Source: Leptodactylus fallax (lineage: Eukaryota; Chordata; Amphibia; Anura; Leptodactylidae). From it: a stretch of DNA of 64,000 bases. Below, piece after piece: positions 1 to 9,922 of this stretch. Numbering within the stretch: position 1 is the first letter of the stretch; each line of letters begins with the position of its first letter. The notes below the pieces were generated by a model that saw only the letters and a program-made list of their open reading frames with translations, was not told the origin of the DNA and did not search any database. The position numbers were made by a program, and so were the translations under genes. Location of the stretch: positions 1,562,001 to 1,626,000 of the forward strand of contig CAMRHE010000134.1 in the NCBI GenBank assembly GCA_947044405.1, written 5' to 3'.

Positions 1-458
1 AAAAGAATGTATAGAATGAATACAATTGCTTACAAGGGCTCTGTTCACACTTTATTGCTGTCTGTCAGATGATGTCCGTGATGGAGATATGCTAGTACCT
101 GTCTTGTGATGGAGATATCCGTAATGATGATCTTGTGGTTACTGCCTGATGTTTACACAAGATTGCAGTGTGACATGGGCTATATTAGACAGGAGGGTTC
201 TTTTTGCAGCTGCTGGTTTAGATACACCTGTATGCACTAGGAGATGCAGTAGGGAGAAAGTTTAGAAGAAATTGTTAGCTTGGTCTTAAAGGTCACCTAT
301 CTCCAGGTTTGGGACCCCTAAACTTCCAGAATGCCATTATGCAATTGGGGTTTAGGGACCCAAACCCGTGTATGACAGCTTGCCTGTTCCTGCAAACTTT
401 AATAAGTATCTTAGCATGGGGTTGAATCCAGGATTCCGCTTTACCGCATCAGTGTGTA
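1..458. other. Upstream flank, no gene recognised
   Basis: No coding sequence or recognisable RNA gene. The only structure I see is a short palindrome at 306-366. The flank ends at the TA dinucleotide (457-458) that is the target-site duplication of the Tc1-type element beginning at 459. Confidence 0.6.
306..366. repeat. Short inverted repeat (hairpin)
   Basis: The left arm (306-323, ggtttgggacccctaaac) and right arm (350-366, gtttagggacccaaacc) are inverted copies with a one-base gap, separated by about 26 bases. It could be a small MITE remnant. No function is implied. Confidence 0.6.
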
Positions 459-631
459 CAGTCATGGCCAAAAGTTTTGAGAATGACACAAATATTATAT
501 TTTCACATGATCTGCTGCTCTCTGGTTTTTATGTGTGTTTGTCAGATGTTTTTATCACATACAGAAATATAATTGCATTCATATTATGAGTAACAGAAGC
601 TTATATTGACAGAATGAGTTAATGCAGCAAG

Positions 632-1648
632 TCAATATTTGCAGTGTTGACCCTTCTTCTTCAGGACCTCTGCAATTCTCCCTGGCATGCTCTCAATCAA
701 CTTCTGGACCAAATCCTGACTGATAGCAGTCCATTCTTGCAGAATCAATGCTTTAATTTTGTCTGAATTTGTTGGTTTTTGTTTGTCCACCCGTCTCTCG
801 ATGATTGACCACAAGTTCTCAATGGGATTAAGATCTGGGGAGTTTCCAGGCCATGGACCCAAAATCTCTATGTTTTGTTCCCTGAGCCATTTAGTTATCA
901 CCTTTGCTTTATGGCAAGGTGCTCCATCATGCTGGAAAAGGCATTGTTGAGCGCCAAACTGCTCTTGGACGGTTGGGAGAAGTTGCTCTTGGAGGACATT
1001 CTGGTACCATTCTTTATTCATGGCTGTGTTTTTAGGCAAGACTGTGAGAGAGCCGATTCCCTTGGCTGAGAAGCAACCCCACACATGAATGGTTTCAGGA
1101 TGCTTTACAGTTGGCATGAGACAAGACTGGTGGTAGCGCTCACCTCTTCTTCTCCGAATAAGCTGTTTTCCAGATGTTCCAAACAATCGAAAAGGGGATT
1201 CATCAGAGAAAATGACTTTACCCCAGTCCTCAGCAGTCCACTCCCTGTACCTTTTGCAGAATATCAGTCTGTCCCTGATGTTTTTTCTGGAGAGAAGTGG
1301 CTTCTTTGCTGCCCTCCTTGAGACCAGGCCTTGCTCCAAGAGTCTCCGCCTCACAGTGCGTGCAGATGCACTCACACCTGCCTGCTGCCATTCCTCAGCA
1401 AGCTCTGCACTGCTGGTAGCCCGATCCCGCAGCTGAAACACTTTTAAGAGACGGTCCTGCCGCTTGCTGGTCTTTCTTGGGCGCCCTGGAGCCTTTTTGG
1501 CACCAATGGAACCTCTCTTCTTGAAGTTCTTGATGATGCGATAGATTGTTGACTGAGGTGCAATCTTTCTAGCTGCAATACTCTTCCCAGTTAGGCCATT
1601 TTTGTGCAGTGCAATGATGACTGCACGTGTTTCTTTAGAGATAACCAT
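632..1648 (-). CDS. Tc1-family transposase, DD35E, full length
   Basis: This ORF encodes a DDE/D cut-and-paste transposase of 338 residues from the ATG at 1648. The open frame extends 11 codons further upstream to 1681, but MVISKET resembles a normal Tc1 start, so I prefer 1648. The N-terminal third holds paired helix-turn-helix DNA-binding regions, then a GRPRKTSKR segment (GRPR motif and nuclear-localisation type basic run). The catalytic domain shows FSDES (first D), FQHDGAPCH (second D) and [12 protein letters not shown] (E), with 35 residues between second D and E, against 34 in the two other Tc1 elements here. No stop or frameshift is present, which is unusual for a resident copy and suggests a recent insertion. 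Its 5' leader on the minus strand is interrupted by a nested foldback element, so this copy may not be expressed normally. Confidence 0.9.
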   Translation of the reverse strand: MVISKETRAVIIALHKNGLTGKSIAARKIAPQSTIYRIIKNFKKRGSIGAKKAPGRPRKTSKRQDRLLKVFQLRDRATSSAELAEEWQQAGVSASARTVRRRLLEQGLVSRRAAKKPLLSRKNIRDRLIFCKRYREWTAEDWGKVIFSDESPFRLFGTSGKQLIRRRRGERYHQSCLMPTVKHPETIHVWGCFSAKGIGSLTVLPKNTAMNKEWYQNVLQEQLLPTVQEQFGAQQCLFQHDGAPCHKAKVITKWLREQNIEILGPWPGNSPDLNPIENLWSIIERRVDKQKPTNSDKIKALILQEWTAISQDLVQKLIESMPGRIAEVLKKKGQHCKY

Positions 1649-1911
1649 GGTTAACAGAAGAGAAACAATGATGGCAAGCACCAGCCTCCTTTTAAAGTGT
1701 CCAGTGGTGTCATTCTTACTTAATCATGACAGATTGATCTCCAGCCCTGTCCTCATCAACACCCACACCTGTGTTAATGGAGCAATCACTGAAACGATGT
1801 TAGGTGGTCCTTTTAAGGCAGGGCTGCAATGATGTTGAAATGTGTTTTGGGGGATAAAGTTCATTTTCTAGGCAAATATTGACTTTGCAAGTAATTGCTG
1901 TTAAGCTGATC

Positions 1912-2333
1912 AGGGTGGGTTCACACCTGCGCTTGGTGTCCGTCCGTCGCCAATCCAGTGAAAATCTCGGCAAACTGGATTGGCGTCGGATACAGACCGG
2001 TCAGCGGCGCATTGGTTAAAAACCCATTCATTTGAATGGGTTTTTAAAGCAGTCTGTGGGTGTGCGCTTACACCCTCTGCGCTGCCAATCCTTTTTTTTT
2101 TTCGTCGGAAACAAAGTCGGACATGCAGGACTTCGTGTCCGACGAAAAAAAAAGGATTGGCAGCGCAGAGGGTGTAAGCGCACACCCGCGCACTGCTTTA
2201 AAAACCCATTCAAATGAATGGGTTTTTAACCAATGCGCCGCTGACCGCTCTGTATCCGACGCCAATCCAGTTCGCCGAGATTTTCACTGGATTGGTGACG
2301 GACGGACACCAAGCGCAGATGTGAACCCACCCT
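1912..2333. repeat. Nested foldback element (MITE), copy 1
   Basis: A 422-bp near-perfect palindrome. The left half begins agggtgggttcacacctgcg and the right half ends with its complement. Arms of about 200 bases meet near 2120 in an A/T-tract hairpin carrying GTCCGAC-type inner repeats. It lies inside the Tc1 element at 459-2444. If the ends are taken as gggtggg/cccaccc, a 3-bp TCA duplication flanks it, which is weak evidence. A second copy is at 35919-36295. Confidence 0.85.
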
Positions 2334-2444
2334 CACTCTTTATAACATTCTGGAGTATATGCAAATTGCCATTAGAAAAACTGAAGCAGTAGACTTTGTA
2401 AAAATTAATATTTGTATCATTCTCAAAACTTTTGGTCATGACTG

Positions 2445-3479
2445 TAATCAGTATGTAATGTTGTGAAGGCGCAATAGCGACAGATTTCAAAGAATCTATT
2501 TGTAATATAAAATGTTCATTTGAAAATCTTTAGTAGAGTACAGATAGAATTAAAGAAAGATACAACACAGTCGAGTGGCTGATTACCTCCACAGAACTTT
2601 CCCCTTTCTCAGCGGTGTATCTGCAGGGAGGGGGACTTAATCCACTGCGTGTTGTCTTGACAGAATTCCACCAGAAACAACCAGAAGCAATCATTATACA
2701 GGTTTCACAGGCATTTAAGTCAAAATACTCAATAACAACAGTACGAACTCTAGGCCGGGTAATCCGGCAGTCACATGGCGCAACACACTCATCCATTTTT
2801 AATATCAGTGAAACTGATACATTACCCAAAAACGTCCAGAAACCTAAATTGGGTCTTTCAGGCCGGAAAAACAGACAAAAATAGGACATGTCCTATTTTT
2901 TAATGGTCGGCTTAAAAAAAACTAACGTGTATGTACCCATTATTCTGAAAATGAACATGTAACGGACATTAAGAAAACAGCAGTTTTCATTGTTGTTTGT
3001 ATAGGGCCTTAAAGGGGTTTAAGTTTTTTGGGGGTTTTTTTTTGCAAGGGGGCTGGGGGAAGGTGAAAAAAATAAATAACCCTTAGCACTGGGACAGGTG
3101 AGCATGGGTTTCTTTATTTTTTCACCTTCCCCAGTCCCCTTTCAAGAAAACACTTATCCTGGACACTACCCTGATGCATAACAGCATGTTAGTGGGTTAG
3201 TGACCCCCAAAATAGCAGACGGGTTTCAGTTTGGACAAAATTGTATTATGCCTAGTGCAGGGCTAAAAGAAAAAAACCAAAGATGACTGCATACATTTTT
3301 ACTACAGATTTTGTCCATAAGCCCTTTATCTTTATGTAATGTCAGTAAATTTTGAGATGGTTAGCAACCCTAGTAGTTTGTTCAGTGTAGAGCCCAGTGT
3401 GAAAACAATAACAAAGACCCTTATTTTGAGGTTGTAGAGGATACAAGCTAGTAGTAGATACAATAGTGTACGTTGTGAC
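2445..3479. other. Intergenic sequence upstream of nrf1
   Basis: No gene seen. Short ORFs on both strands at 2530-2889 lack any recognisable motif. Around 2880-2920 there is a small palindrome of the type found at ends of other repeats here (aataggacatgtcctattt). A longer inverted repeat is listed at 3046-3143. Confidence 0.5.
3046..3143. repeat. Inverted repeat, MITE-like
   Basis: The left arm (gggggctgggggaaggtgaa followed by an A-rich stretch) and the right arm (T-rich stretch followed by caccttccccagtccccttt) are complementary over about 29 bases. The preceding 'taaaggggttt' resembles the ends of the abundant 'aaaggggtttt' MITE family in this window. Confidence 0.6.
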
Positions 3480-3850
3480 CTTCTTCTAATGGCTGACTGA
3501 ACAGGCCGCTACGTGTACTAGGCTGAGCCGTGACGTCGTGACGCCATTGACGCAGCTCCAGCTCTGGCCGTGTGTAGCGTGGGCTCCCGCAGCCATTGCA
3601 GCTCAGAGAGGTCCTTGCTTGAGTGTCACGGCGCAGGCTCGCTGTAGCGCAGCCGCTCTGAGGTGAGTGCCCTACCGCGCAATCTCCAGCTATCTCAGCC
3701 CTGCTGGCGCAGCCGCAACACGGAGATCGGGCTCCGGGGCTCAGCCGGCAGCTCCGCCCCGCACAGCGCTTGCCGGGGATAACTGCGGGAAGTGGGGCGC
3801 CGGGAAACGGCTAGGGCTCTAGGAAAAGGCGGGGAGGGGGCTGCAGGCCT
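3480..3850 (+). promoter_or_regulatory. nrf1: CpG-rich promoter of nrf1
   Basis: This is a sharp local rise in G+C and CpG in an otherwise AT-rich window. It contains a CRE-type site TGACGTCG at 3531-3538, a nearby GTGACGCC, two GCGCA half sites (3631-3635, 3647-3651), a GC box (CCGCCCC, near 3754-3760) and a G-rich tract at 3826-3840. There is no TATA box. This fits a housekeeping transcription-factor promoter feeding the non-coding exon that ends at 3662. The initiation point is not determined. Assignment rests on position, composition and the strong splice donor at 3663. Confidence 0.7.
3540..3662 (+). other. nrf1: nrf1 exon 1, 5' UTR (5' end approximate)
   Basis: A consensus splice donor GAG|GTGAGTGCC at 3662/3663 lies within the CpG island. 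No ATG-initiated nrf1 coding sequence is present, so this would be the non-coding first exon, as is usual for vertebrate NRF1. The 5' limit (about 3540) is a guess from the island's centre and needs transcript data. Confidence 0.5.
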
Positions 3851-4439
3851 GAGTAGGCCTATATGAATGCGATCATTTATTGGGGTGGAGGAGGCCTTGG
3901 TCTTCTTGCTTGATGTTCTGGCATCTGCTAGTAGCAGAAAAGGCCGAATATGTGCTCGTCTGTATGGGCGCAGTACTGGCGCTATTTACGGCAGTGCAGG
4001 GTACCTGTGTGACTGGTGCTGCATCATCTGCAGGGTATATGAATGGAGGCTCAGCACGGGCTCTATTGTATTAACCCTTTATACTGGGTATCTGCACACA
4101 TTCTGCTCTGCATCTCCTTGTATTTTATGTATTGAGCCCTGGCCAGCACTCAGAGACATAGTAACCCTGCTATGGTATGTGCGTTGCACCAAATACCATA
4201 CTCTATAGATGTATGAACGCTCAGTTCTGACCAGTAGGAATCTGCACCACCATTCAGAATGCCATTGTATTATTTTCTTCACCTTCCCCCTAGAAAAAAT
4301 GTGTGTTTAGTAATACAAAGGTAACATTACCCACAAGTGTCCATGGGGAAAATTGTTCACATTGTGGGTACATTGTGAACACCCATGTGTGAGTGTGTGC
4401 ACGCCTGAATCAAACACTGCAGCTCTCATCTGCCAGCTT

Positions 4440-4672
4440 TAGGCCATGTTCACATCTGGAGCCTGCATAAGAAAAGATAGGGAAAATAGCAAAGGGTGCT
4501 GCACTACTTTGTTTAGTGAAGTGGCGGCCTCCCCTGCTAAAACCAGATAGACTCCATTATAGTCAACAGGATCCACAGATCCTTATACAATGGTCCAGTG
4601 CATGGGTTATTTTTACTCTGCCCCTATAACGGAACTGGAAAACAAAATAATGATGCAGATGTGAACCTAGCC
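4440..4672. repeat. Hairpin MITE, 'taggccatgttcacatctg' type
   Basis: It starts taggccatgttcacatctgg and ends with the complement, cagatgtgaacctagcc. It belongs to the same broad group ('gttcacatctg' ends) as copies at 21055-21336 and 34388-34641, with a different interior. A partial relative without the left end lies at about 5385-5495. Confidence 0.6.
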
Positions 4673-5503
4673 AAAAATTTCAGGCATATTTAGTCTGTAA
4701 CATACATGTCGTATGTCAGCAGCATTTCACAGACTGAATACTGTCCGAGTCTCAAAGCATCATAGTCGCTTTTGATGCTGAGTCACTGCAGGACTGCTGT
4801 CCAATACTGTAATTATTCTGGTAATTTAACCTTGACCTACATTATACTAAAATTGATGATTTAATGTATTCATTTTGTTTTGCGGTGGCACAGAAGCTTT
4901 CACTTTTTAGTACATTAAAAAAGTCAAATGCCAAAAGCGCTCTCTTGGCATATGTCTAGACTATAGGCATGTTTCAGTATATGTTTATATGTGTGTCTGA
5001 TGTTGGCTATAGATGCGTGTGAAATGCCTCAGGTTCTATAGTCTGGTTAGAATAAAACAGGGCGATAGACACAAGCAGCAATGAAACATTCAAAATAATG
5101 AACCAGATCATACTGCCAGAGCTATATCTACGGGGGTATGTGATCATCTTAAAGTGTAACTAACTTTCCACTGGGTTTGCTCCTGAAAAATGCGGAGAGA
5201 AAAGTCTCTTCTGTTTGTTGCTTTTTTATTTCCAGTTATCTTTATTAACAACATAACAACGTTACCTAGTGACAGACAAAAAACTAGCTCAATAAATGTC
5301 CCCACTATTAGTCCTATTTAATTTTTGGATGTGTCCAGTGTACCAGCAAAACACATATACTTAGGTGGCGGACCAGAACAACGAACAGGCAGTCCGCCAA
5401 AATAGCGGTAACACACAATCCGTTTTAAAATTGAAACCAGTGGACTTTTTCCTCTGCTGATTTCCAGACAGATGGCGCAAATGTGAATGTAGCCAAACAC
5501 AGT

Positions 5504-5548
5504 TGCTTTCTATGGACTAACAGTCCTATACTGTTAGTCCATAGAAGC
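5504..5548. repeat. Short palindrome with 18-19 bp arms
   Basis: The left arm gctttctatggactaacag and right arm ctgttagtccatagaagc are complementary with one extra T and a 7-base loop. A transcript would fold as a compact stem-loop, but there is no match to a microRNA I know. Confidence 0.6.
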
Positions 5549-6220
5549 ATTACACAGGACTGATTCATTTGCTGTACCGTTCTGCTGTGCAGAAAGGTGT
5601 CAACATTGATATAAATGCATTTGAGCAGAATTTTAAATACGTTTATTATAAAGCTGTATAATTTATGAAGCCAAGGATATTTTTTCCACAGCCACCATTT
5701 TTCTTCAGCTAGATCCTTTAGATGTAAAGCTGAGAGTCTGAGCAGTTTCTCCTCTTTAACAGACTAATGTTGGCGTGTGATAAGATGCTGTAATGTAAGA
5801 AAGGATTGGGTGTGAAGCTGCATGTTGTACTGAAGAAGGTGGAAGATGAGCAACATTGCACTTGTGTTATCCGGACGTTGCTGTGCACTCAGCATTTACA
5901 ATGCTAGGACAGGAACACTGTGAAAATTTTCCTAAAGACAAATTCTTTGAGAAGACCCTCCTTATCCAGACCAGATTTCCTCTGATAAATTTGCACCATC
6001 CATTAATCAATGTCATTTTGGATGATTGCCCCAGAGAGATTTCACTGTAAATTTTTCTTCCATTTTGGTTTACTCACTAGTTTCATGCTGCTGCCAGATG
6101 GCTCTGGTAGTGCACATCTCATTCACTACACTGAAACATTTGGCACGGACACATGCCTCTGTCATTTTGTCAGATTCATGCAGGTGACAGTCGTGGACTG
6201 AGTTTCGTGTATTCTAATTT

Positions 6221-6239
6221 GCTCTCCTCGAGAAGGAGG

Positions 6240-6278
<39 letters not shown>

Positions 6279-6284
6279 ACATGG
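6221..6284 (+). pseudogene. U6 snRNA pseudogene, truncated
   Basis: Positions 6241-6284 match the highly conserved U6 spliceosomal RNA from GCACATATAC through the ATTGGAACGATACAGAG core (which includes the ACAGAG box) to ATTAACATGG, with one visible change (U6 has ATTAGCATGG). The 5' stem-loop just before it (6221-6240) is altered, and sequence after 6284 no longer follows U6, so the second half with the AGC triad and 3' stem is missing. It sits in intron 1 in the sense orientation, probably as a retrotransposed fragment. It cannot be a functional U6. Confidence 0.85.
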
Positions 6285-7627
6285 GTGTGATGGTTGCTGT
6301 GTGAAAAATAAAAATTGGTTTCCCTTGAATATTCCTGGCTGTGTGCGGTGCCTCTATCTGAATTGGACTCTCCACCCACATGTGTAGACATACTCTTAAG
6401 CCCAATGACAGGTAAATGTGGTCTGGAAAAGAGAAGGATTAATGAGGAGTGTTTTCTTCTGGAGGAGAGCTAATTTGCATACTGCTTTCCTGGAAGCATC
6501 ACTGCAGGACTCCCTATGCAGACAGCAGCACTACAGAAAGAACTTGTACCTCCTGAAGATATACCTCTATTAAATCAAAGGCTGTACAGTAGGGGCTCAT
6601 GTACCTCTGTAGTGTGGGGTGCGTGACTTTTGATCTGTGCATTCTTAAACGAAAAAGCAAAAAATAAATTGTCTAGGGAAGCAAGGTGGGTGACCAATAT
6701 GCCTTTCGTTACAACTCTTAGCAGAACTGTTACCTGTCTTTCCCTGACTTGGGCTCGACTGTGCGGACTTCCACACATCACCCGCATATTTGGGAAGGAA
6801 CACCGTATTTTTGCATCCTTTAATAGACCCCCACTTCCCTGGTTCTAACACAGAGGGCATTCTTTCTCCCTTATGCTTGGGAGAGATGGTAACATATCTA
6901 TAATTTCTTATGTACCTGCCATATGCCAAGAGAGAGTCCTAGCTGCACTTTCTTCTACATAGGGATACAGTTGAAAAAATAAAGGTGTTTTTTTTATTGT
7001 GCAGGAATAGAAAAATAAATAATAAAACTAAAAAAAATCTAATTTTGGTATCCGTATTGCAATGATTCACAAAATATCGTGAGTGGTTCAAATACAACGC
7101 CCAAACAACATGGAAGAATTGCTTTTTTTTTTTTTTTTTTCCAGCTGCCTCCTAAACATTTTAAAGTTAGGCAGTACATTATATTAGGGCTGGGGGCGAT
7201 CACAGCCTAAATCAAAGTCACAAATAACTGAATATTTTACCTAGATTATGATCGATGTATGATTATTTTAGGACCCTCCCCTTTTTACATGTCATGCCCT
7301 CGATATGCCTTGCCATGTCACTGAATTTTCATTTCGGTTAATCACATATCAGCAGTCTTGATTGCATAGTGACATATCCTTTAGCCAATGGCAGTGTGAG
7401 ACAGGATGACATGGATCCAAAATAATTGAAATATTCAAGTTCACATCGATTAATTCAGTTGAATTTCAGCTTGGTTACTTTTGCGATTAATTGCCCACCC
7501 TTGCAAAAAGATAACAATTAAAAATACAACCGTGCGTTGTGGGTCATGTCGGAAAACTCTCCTAACTGGTTCTCTTTGCTCAGTATGCCGGTACTTTGAA
7601 ATGTAACAATGTCATGTGGTTCTGTGC

Positions 7628-7850
7628 CAGGCTGTGGAGTTAGGTAGGCCTAAGCTCTAATTCCACTCCATCCTGATTTCGACTCCTTTATAAATAGGTA
7701 CCAGCTATGGTCAGACAGAAGCTGCAAAGCTCCTCTAATTCAACAAAAATCTAGTGATTAAACCCCTATGAAAATAAACAACCTATACATCTAATTCATT
7801 ATACAATACAAACAATTGTATAATATACCATATTTTTTACTATAAAACAC
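7628..7850. repeat. Dispersed repeat, 'gctgtggagtt...gtcagac' family, copy 1
   Basis: It begins aggctgtggagttaggtagg and continues with 'ggtcagac...gaagctgcaaagctcctc' and a TA-rich tail around cattatacaatacaaac. The same order of blocks occurs at 17509-17765, and a tail-only fragment at 54255-54395. Confidence 0.6.
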
Positions 7851-8224
7851 ACTTTTTTTTTTTTTTCTCTTTAGCAAGAAGAACCCTTTCTAAAAAGTCC
7901 CTGTATCTTATAGTCTGAAGTCATTTCCTTAATGATCAGGAGGAGCGCTGATAAAGTGCTTTTCCTGATCATACAGAGAAATGAGTCTGCACAGCTCTTT
8001 CTCTCCTTGTCCCACACCAAGTGATCAGATCAGTGCTGGGCAGGAGAGAGGAAGCTGCACACTCCATAGTGTAGCTGGCGGACCGAGGTCTTAATGTGGA
8101 TTGAACCCCTGCCTCCTGGACCTTCAAAACAATTTTTTTTTTTAGTCACCAGACCATATAACGCATGCTGGTGACACCACACACACAGTAATGCTCTCCC
8201 AAACAATATCATGTTCCCTCAACT

Positions 8225-8690
8225 CAGTATGATGCTCTCCCAATGGCATCCCCGCAGTATAATGCTATACCTATTGCTCCCTCCCCTCAGTAGTATACTG
8301 TAATGCTTCCCAGTTCCCCCTTACACACTATAATGTGCTCCCTAGTTCCCCTTGCATCAGAAATTGCTAGCTGAAGTCTTCCTGCTCCACCATTCTATTC
8401 ACTCTATCTGTAAATAGAGCAAATGTCAATACATGTGACTGTTGGATTTTGACATTTGCACATTTTTAGTCTCACTGGCCATCTGGAGACACCAAACCCC
8501 ACCCCCACCCCCCAGTGCCTGCTGCATGGCGTAATGCCCCCCCCCCCCCATTGCTTGCCATGTGACGTAATGCCCCCCTCAGTGCCCGCCGTGTGGTGTA
8601 ATGACTCTTCCCCCCCCAGTGCTTGCCACCTGGCGCAATTTTTTATGAGCTGCCCAATTGCCCAACCCTTTCTCGCCGCTGAAACCTCGC
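8225..8690. repeat. C-rich imperfect tandem repeat
   Basis: Units of the form 'cagtataatgctctccc' or 'cagtgcctgccatgtggcgtaatgccccc' recur about every 30-50 bases, with pure C runs such as that at 8537-8549. It lies between the 'tcttatagtctg' repeat and the hAT element. It is non-coding; an ORF here of proline/cysteine-rich composition is a by-product of the repeat. Confidence 0.5.
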
Positions 8691-8806
8691 CCCGAAACTG
8701 TAGAATAAGTGGAGCAGATACCTATTAACAGATACTAAGCAATGGAGTCGGTGGATGTGGTGAAAGGTCCTATTTATCAGTCTGCTCAGCTCCTCTTGCT
8801 CTATAG

Positions 8807-9922
8807 CTGTGATGGCGAACCTATGGCACGCGTGCCAGAGAGAGCACGCAGAGCCCTCTCAGTTGGCACGCACGCTGTCGCCATGATCGCTCACTAACGG
8901 GGAATCCGGTACAGGAATCCCGGTTAGCGAGCGATCGCTTCTTTCAGCTGTATGTGCAAATGTACATACTGATGAAAGCTATCAGTGTAGGCCACGGTCC
9001 GGGGAACCACGGCCTACACTGACTGCAGAGTGTGACCTCTGCCCCGACGCAGGCGCGATGACGTCATTCATCAGCGCCTGCGAACAGAAGAAGAAGGAGG
9101 ACGCTCTTCGTGGGACTGCAGCTCTTCATGGGACTGGGTAAGTAACAAACTACTGTGTGGGGGACACTGAAGCATCTAATACTGTATGGGGGGACACTGA
9201 AGCATCTAATACTGTATGGGGGGACACTGAAGCATCTAATACTGTATGGGGGACACTGAAGCATCGGATACTGTATAGGGGACACTGAAGCTTCAGTGTA
9301 CCCCATACAGTATTAGATGCTTCAGTGTCCCCCATACAGTATTAGATGCTTCAGTGTCCCCCATACAGTATTAGATGCTTCAGTGTCCCCCATACAGTAT
9401 TAGATGCTTCAGTGTCCCCCATACAGTATTAGATGCTTCAGTGTCCCCCATACAGTATTAGATGCTTCAGTGTCCCCCATACAGTATTAGATGCTTCAGT
9501 GTCCCCCATACAGTATTAGATGCTTCAGTGTCCCCCATACAGTATTAGATGCTTCAGTGTCCCCCATACAGTGGTATATGCTTCACAGTGGCCCCCACAC
9601 AGTTTTAGATGCTTCAAATACTGTATGGGGGACACTGAAACATCTAATACTGTGTGGGGGACACTATGGAGCATATAATACTGTCTGGGGGCCACTTTGG
9701 AGCACATTGTACTGTGTGGGGGCCCTTCACTATTTATATCACACAGTATCTGGTTTTATAGCAGACGTGATATTATTACAGGATGTAATAACATTGCACG
9801 GTCAATATAAAACAGATTCTGGTTAATTTAAGGTTAAATTGCCATGTTGGCACTTTGTGATAATTTAGTGGGTTTTGGGTTGCAGTTTGGGCACTCGGTC
9901 TCTAAAAGGTTCGCCATCACTG
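8807..9922. mobile_element. SPIN-like hAT element, non-autonomous, 1116 bp
   Basis: The left end is CTGTGATGGCGAACCTATGG followed by CACGCGTGCCAGAG and an 'agagccctctc' block. The right end is a 'gggttttgggttgcagtttg' block then gtctctaaaaggttcgccatcactg. These ends match the hAT family called SPIN as I remember it, known from mammals, squamates and frogs. The element is flanked by an 8-bp duplication CTCTATAG (8799-8806) / CTCTATAA (9923-9930), 7 of 8 identical and of the hAT target type. No transposase is encoded. The middle consists of a unique block (about 8900-9150), an orientation-switching minisatellite (9152-9730) and a TA-rich tail. Confidence 0.85.
9152..9730. repeat. 29-bp minisatellite that inverts twice
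   Basis: The unit is 'actgtatgggggacactgaa' plus gcatctaat. Five units run forward (9152-9290, the last one partial). The array flips at the perfect palindrome gacactgaag|cttcagtgt (9290/9291), and eleven units run in reverse (9291-9611). It flips again at about 9617, followed by roughly four degenerate forward units. The eight reverse units from 9320 to 9551 appear identical to each other, so the core expanded recently. The forward arm can pair with the reverse arm in a long hairpin. Confidence 0.9.

Larger units (their letters stand above)
459..2444 (-). mobile_element. Tc1/mariner element, DD35E (Traveler-like), with intact transposase
   Basis: The terminal inverted repeats start with CAGTCATGGCCAAAAG at 459 and end with its near-perfect complement at 2444. 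TA target duplications flank both ends (457-458 and 2445-2446). The inverted repeats stay alike for about 40 bases. The element carries one transposase ORF on the minus strand and is 1986 bp long only because a 422-bp foldback element (1912-2333) sits between the ORF start and the right end; without it the element would be about 1.56 kb. Length, single ORF of about 340 residues, short TIRs and 35-residue D-E spacing fit what I know of the DD35E Traveler family of fish, frogs and squamates. The family name is recalled knowledge; the ends, duplications and spacing are seen directly. Confidence 0.9.

Noticed and set aside
1910..2392. Multiple overlapping ORFs in the foldback element
   Set aside because: The palindrome gives mirror-image ORFs on both strands; no known domain.
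3631..3651. NRF1 self-binding palindrome in its own promoter
   Set aside because: Only two separate GCGCA half sites in the same direction, 16 bases apart; the canonical TGCGCATGCGCA-type palindrome is absent.
9152..9730. CRISPR-like periodicity (29-bp repeats)
   Set aside because: Repeats are contiguous with no spacers, switch orientation and lie in a vertebrate transposon; it is a minisatellite.
9064..9826. Repetitive-protein ORFs in the minisatellite
   Set aside because: They are translations of the 29-bp units within a non-coding hAT element, present on both strands.
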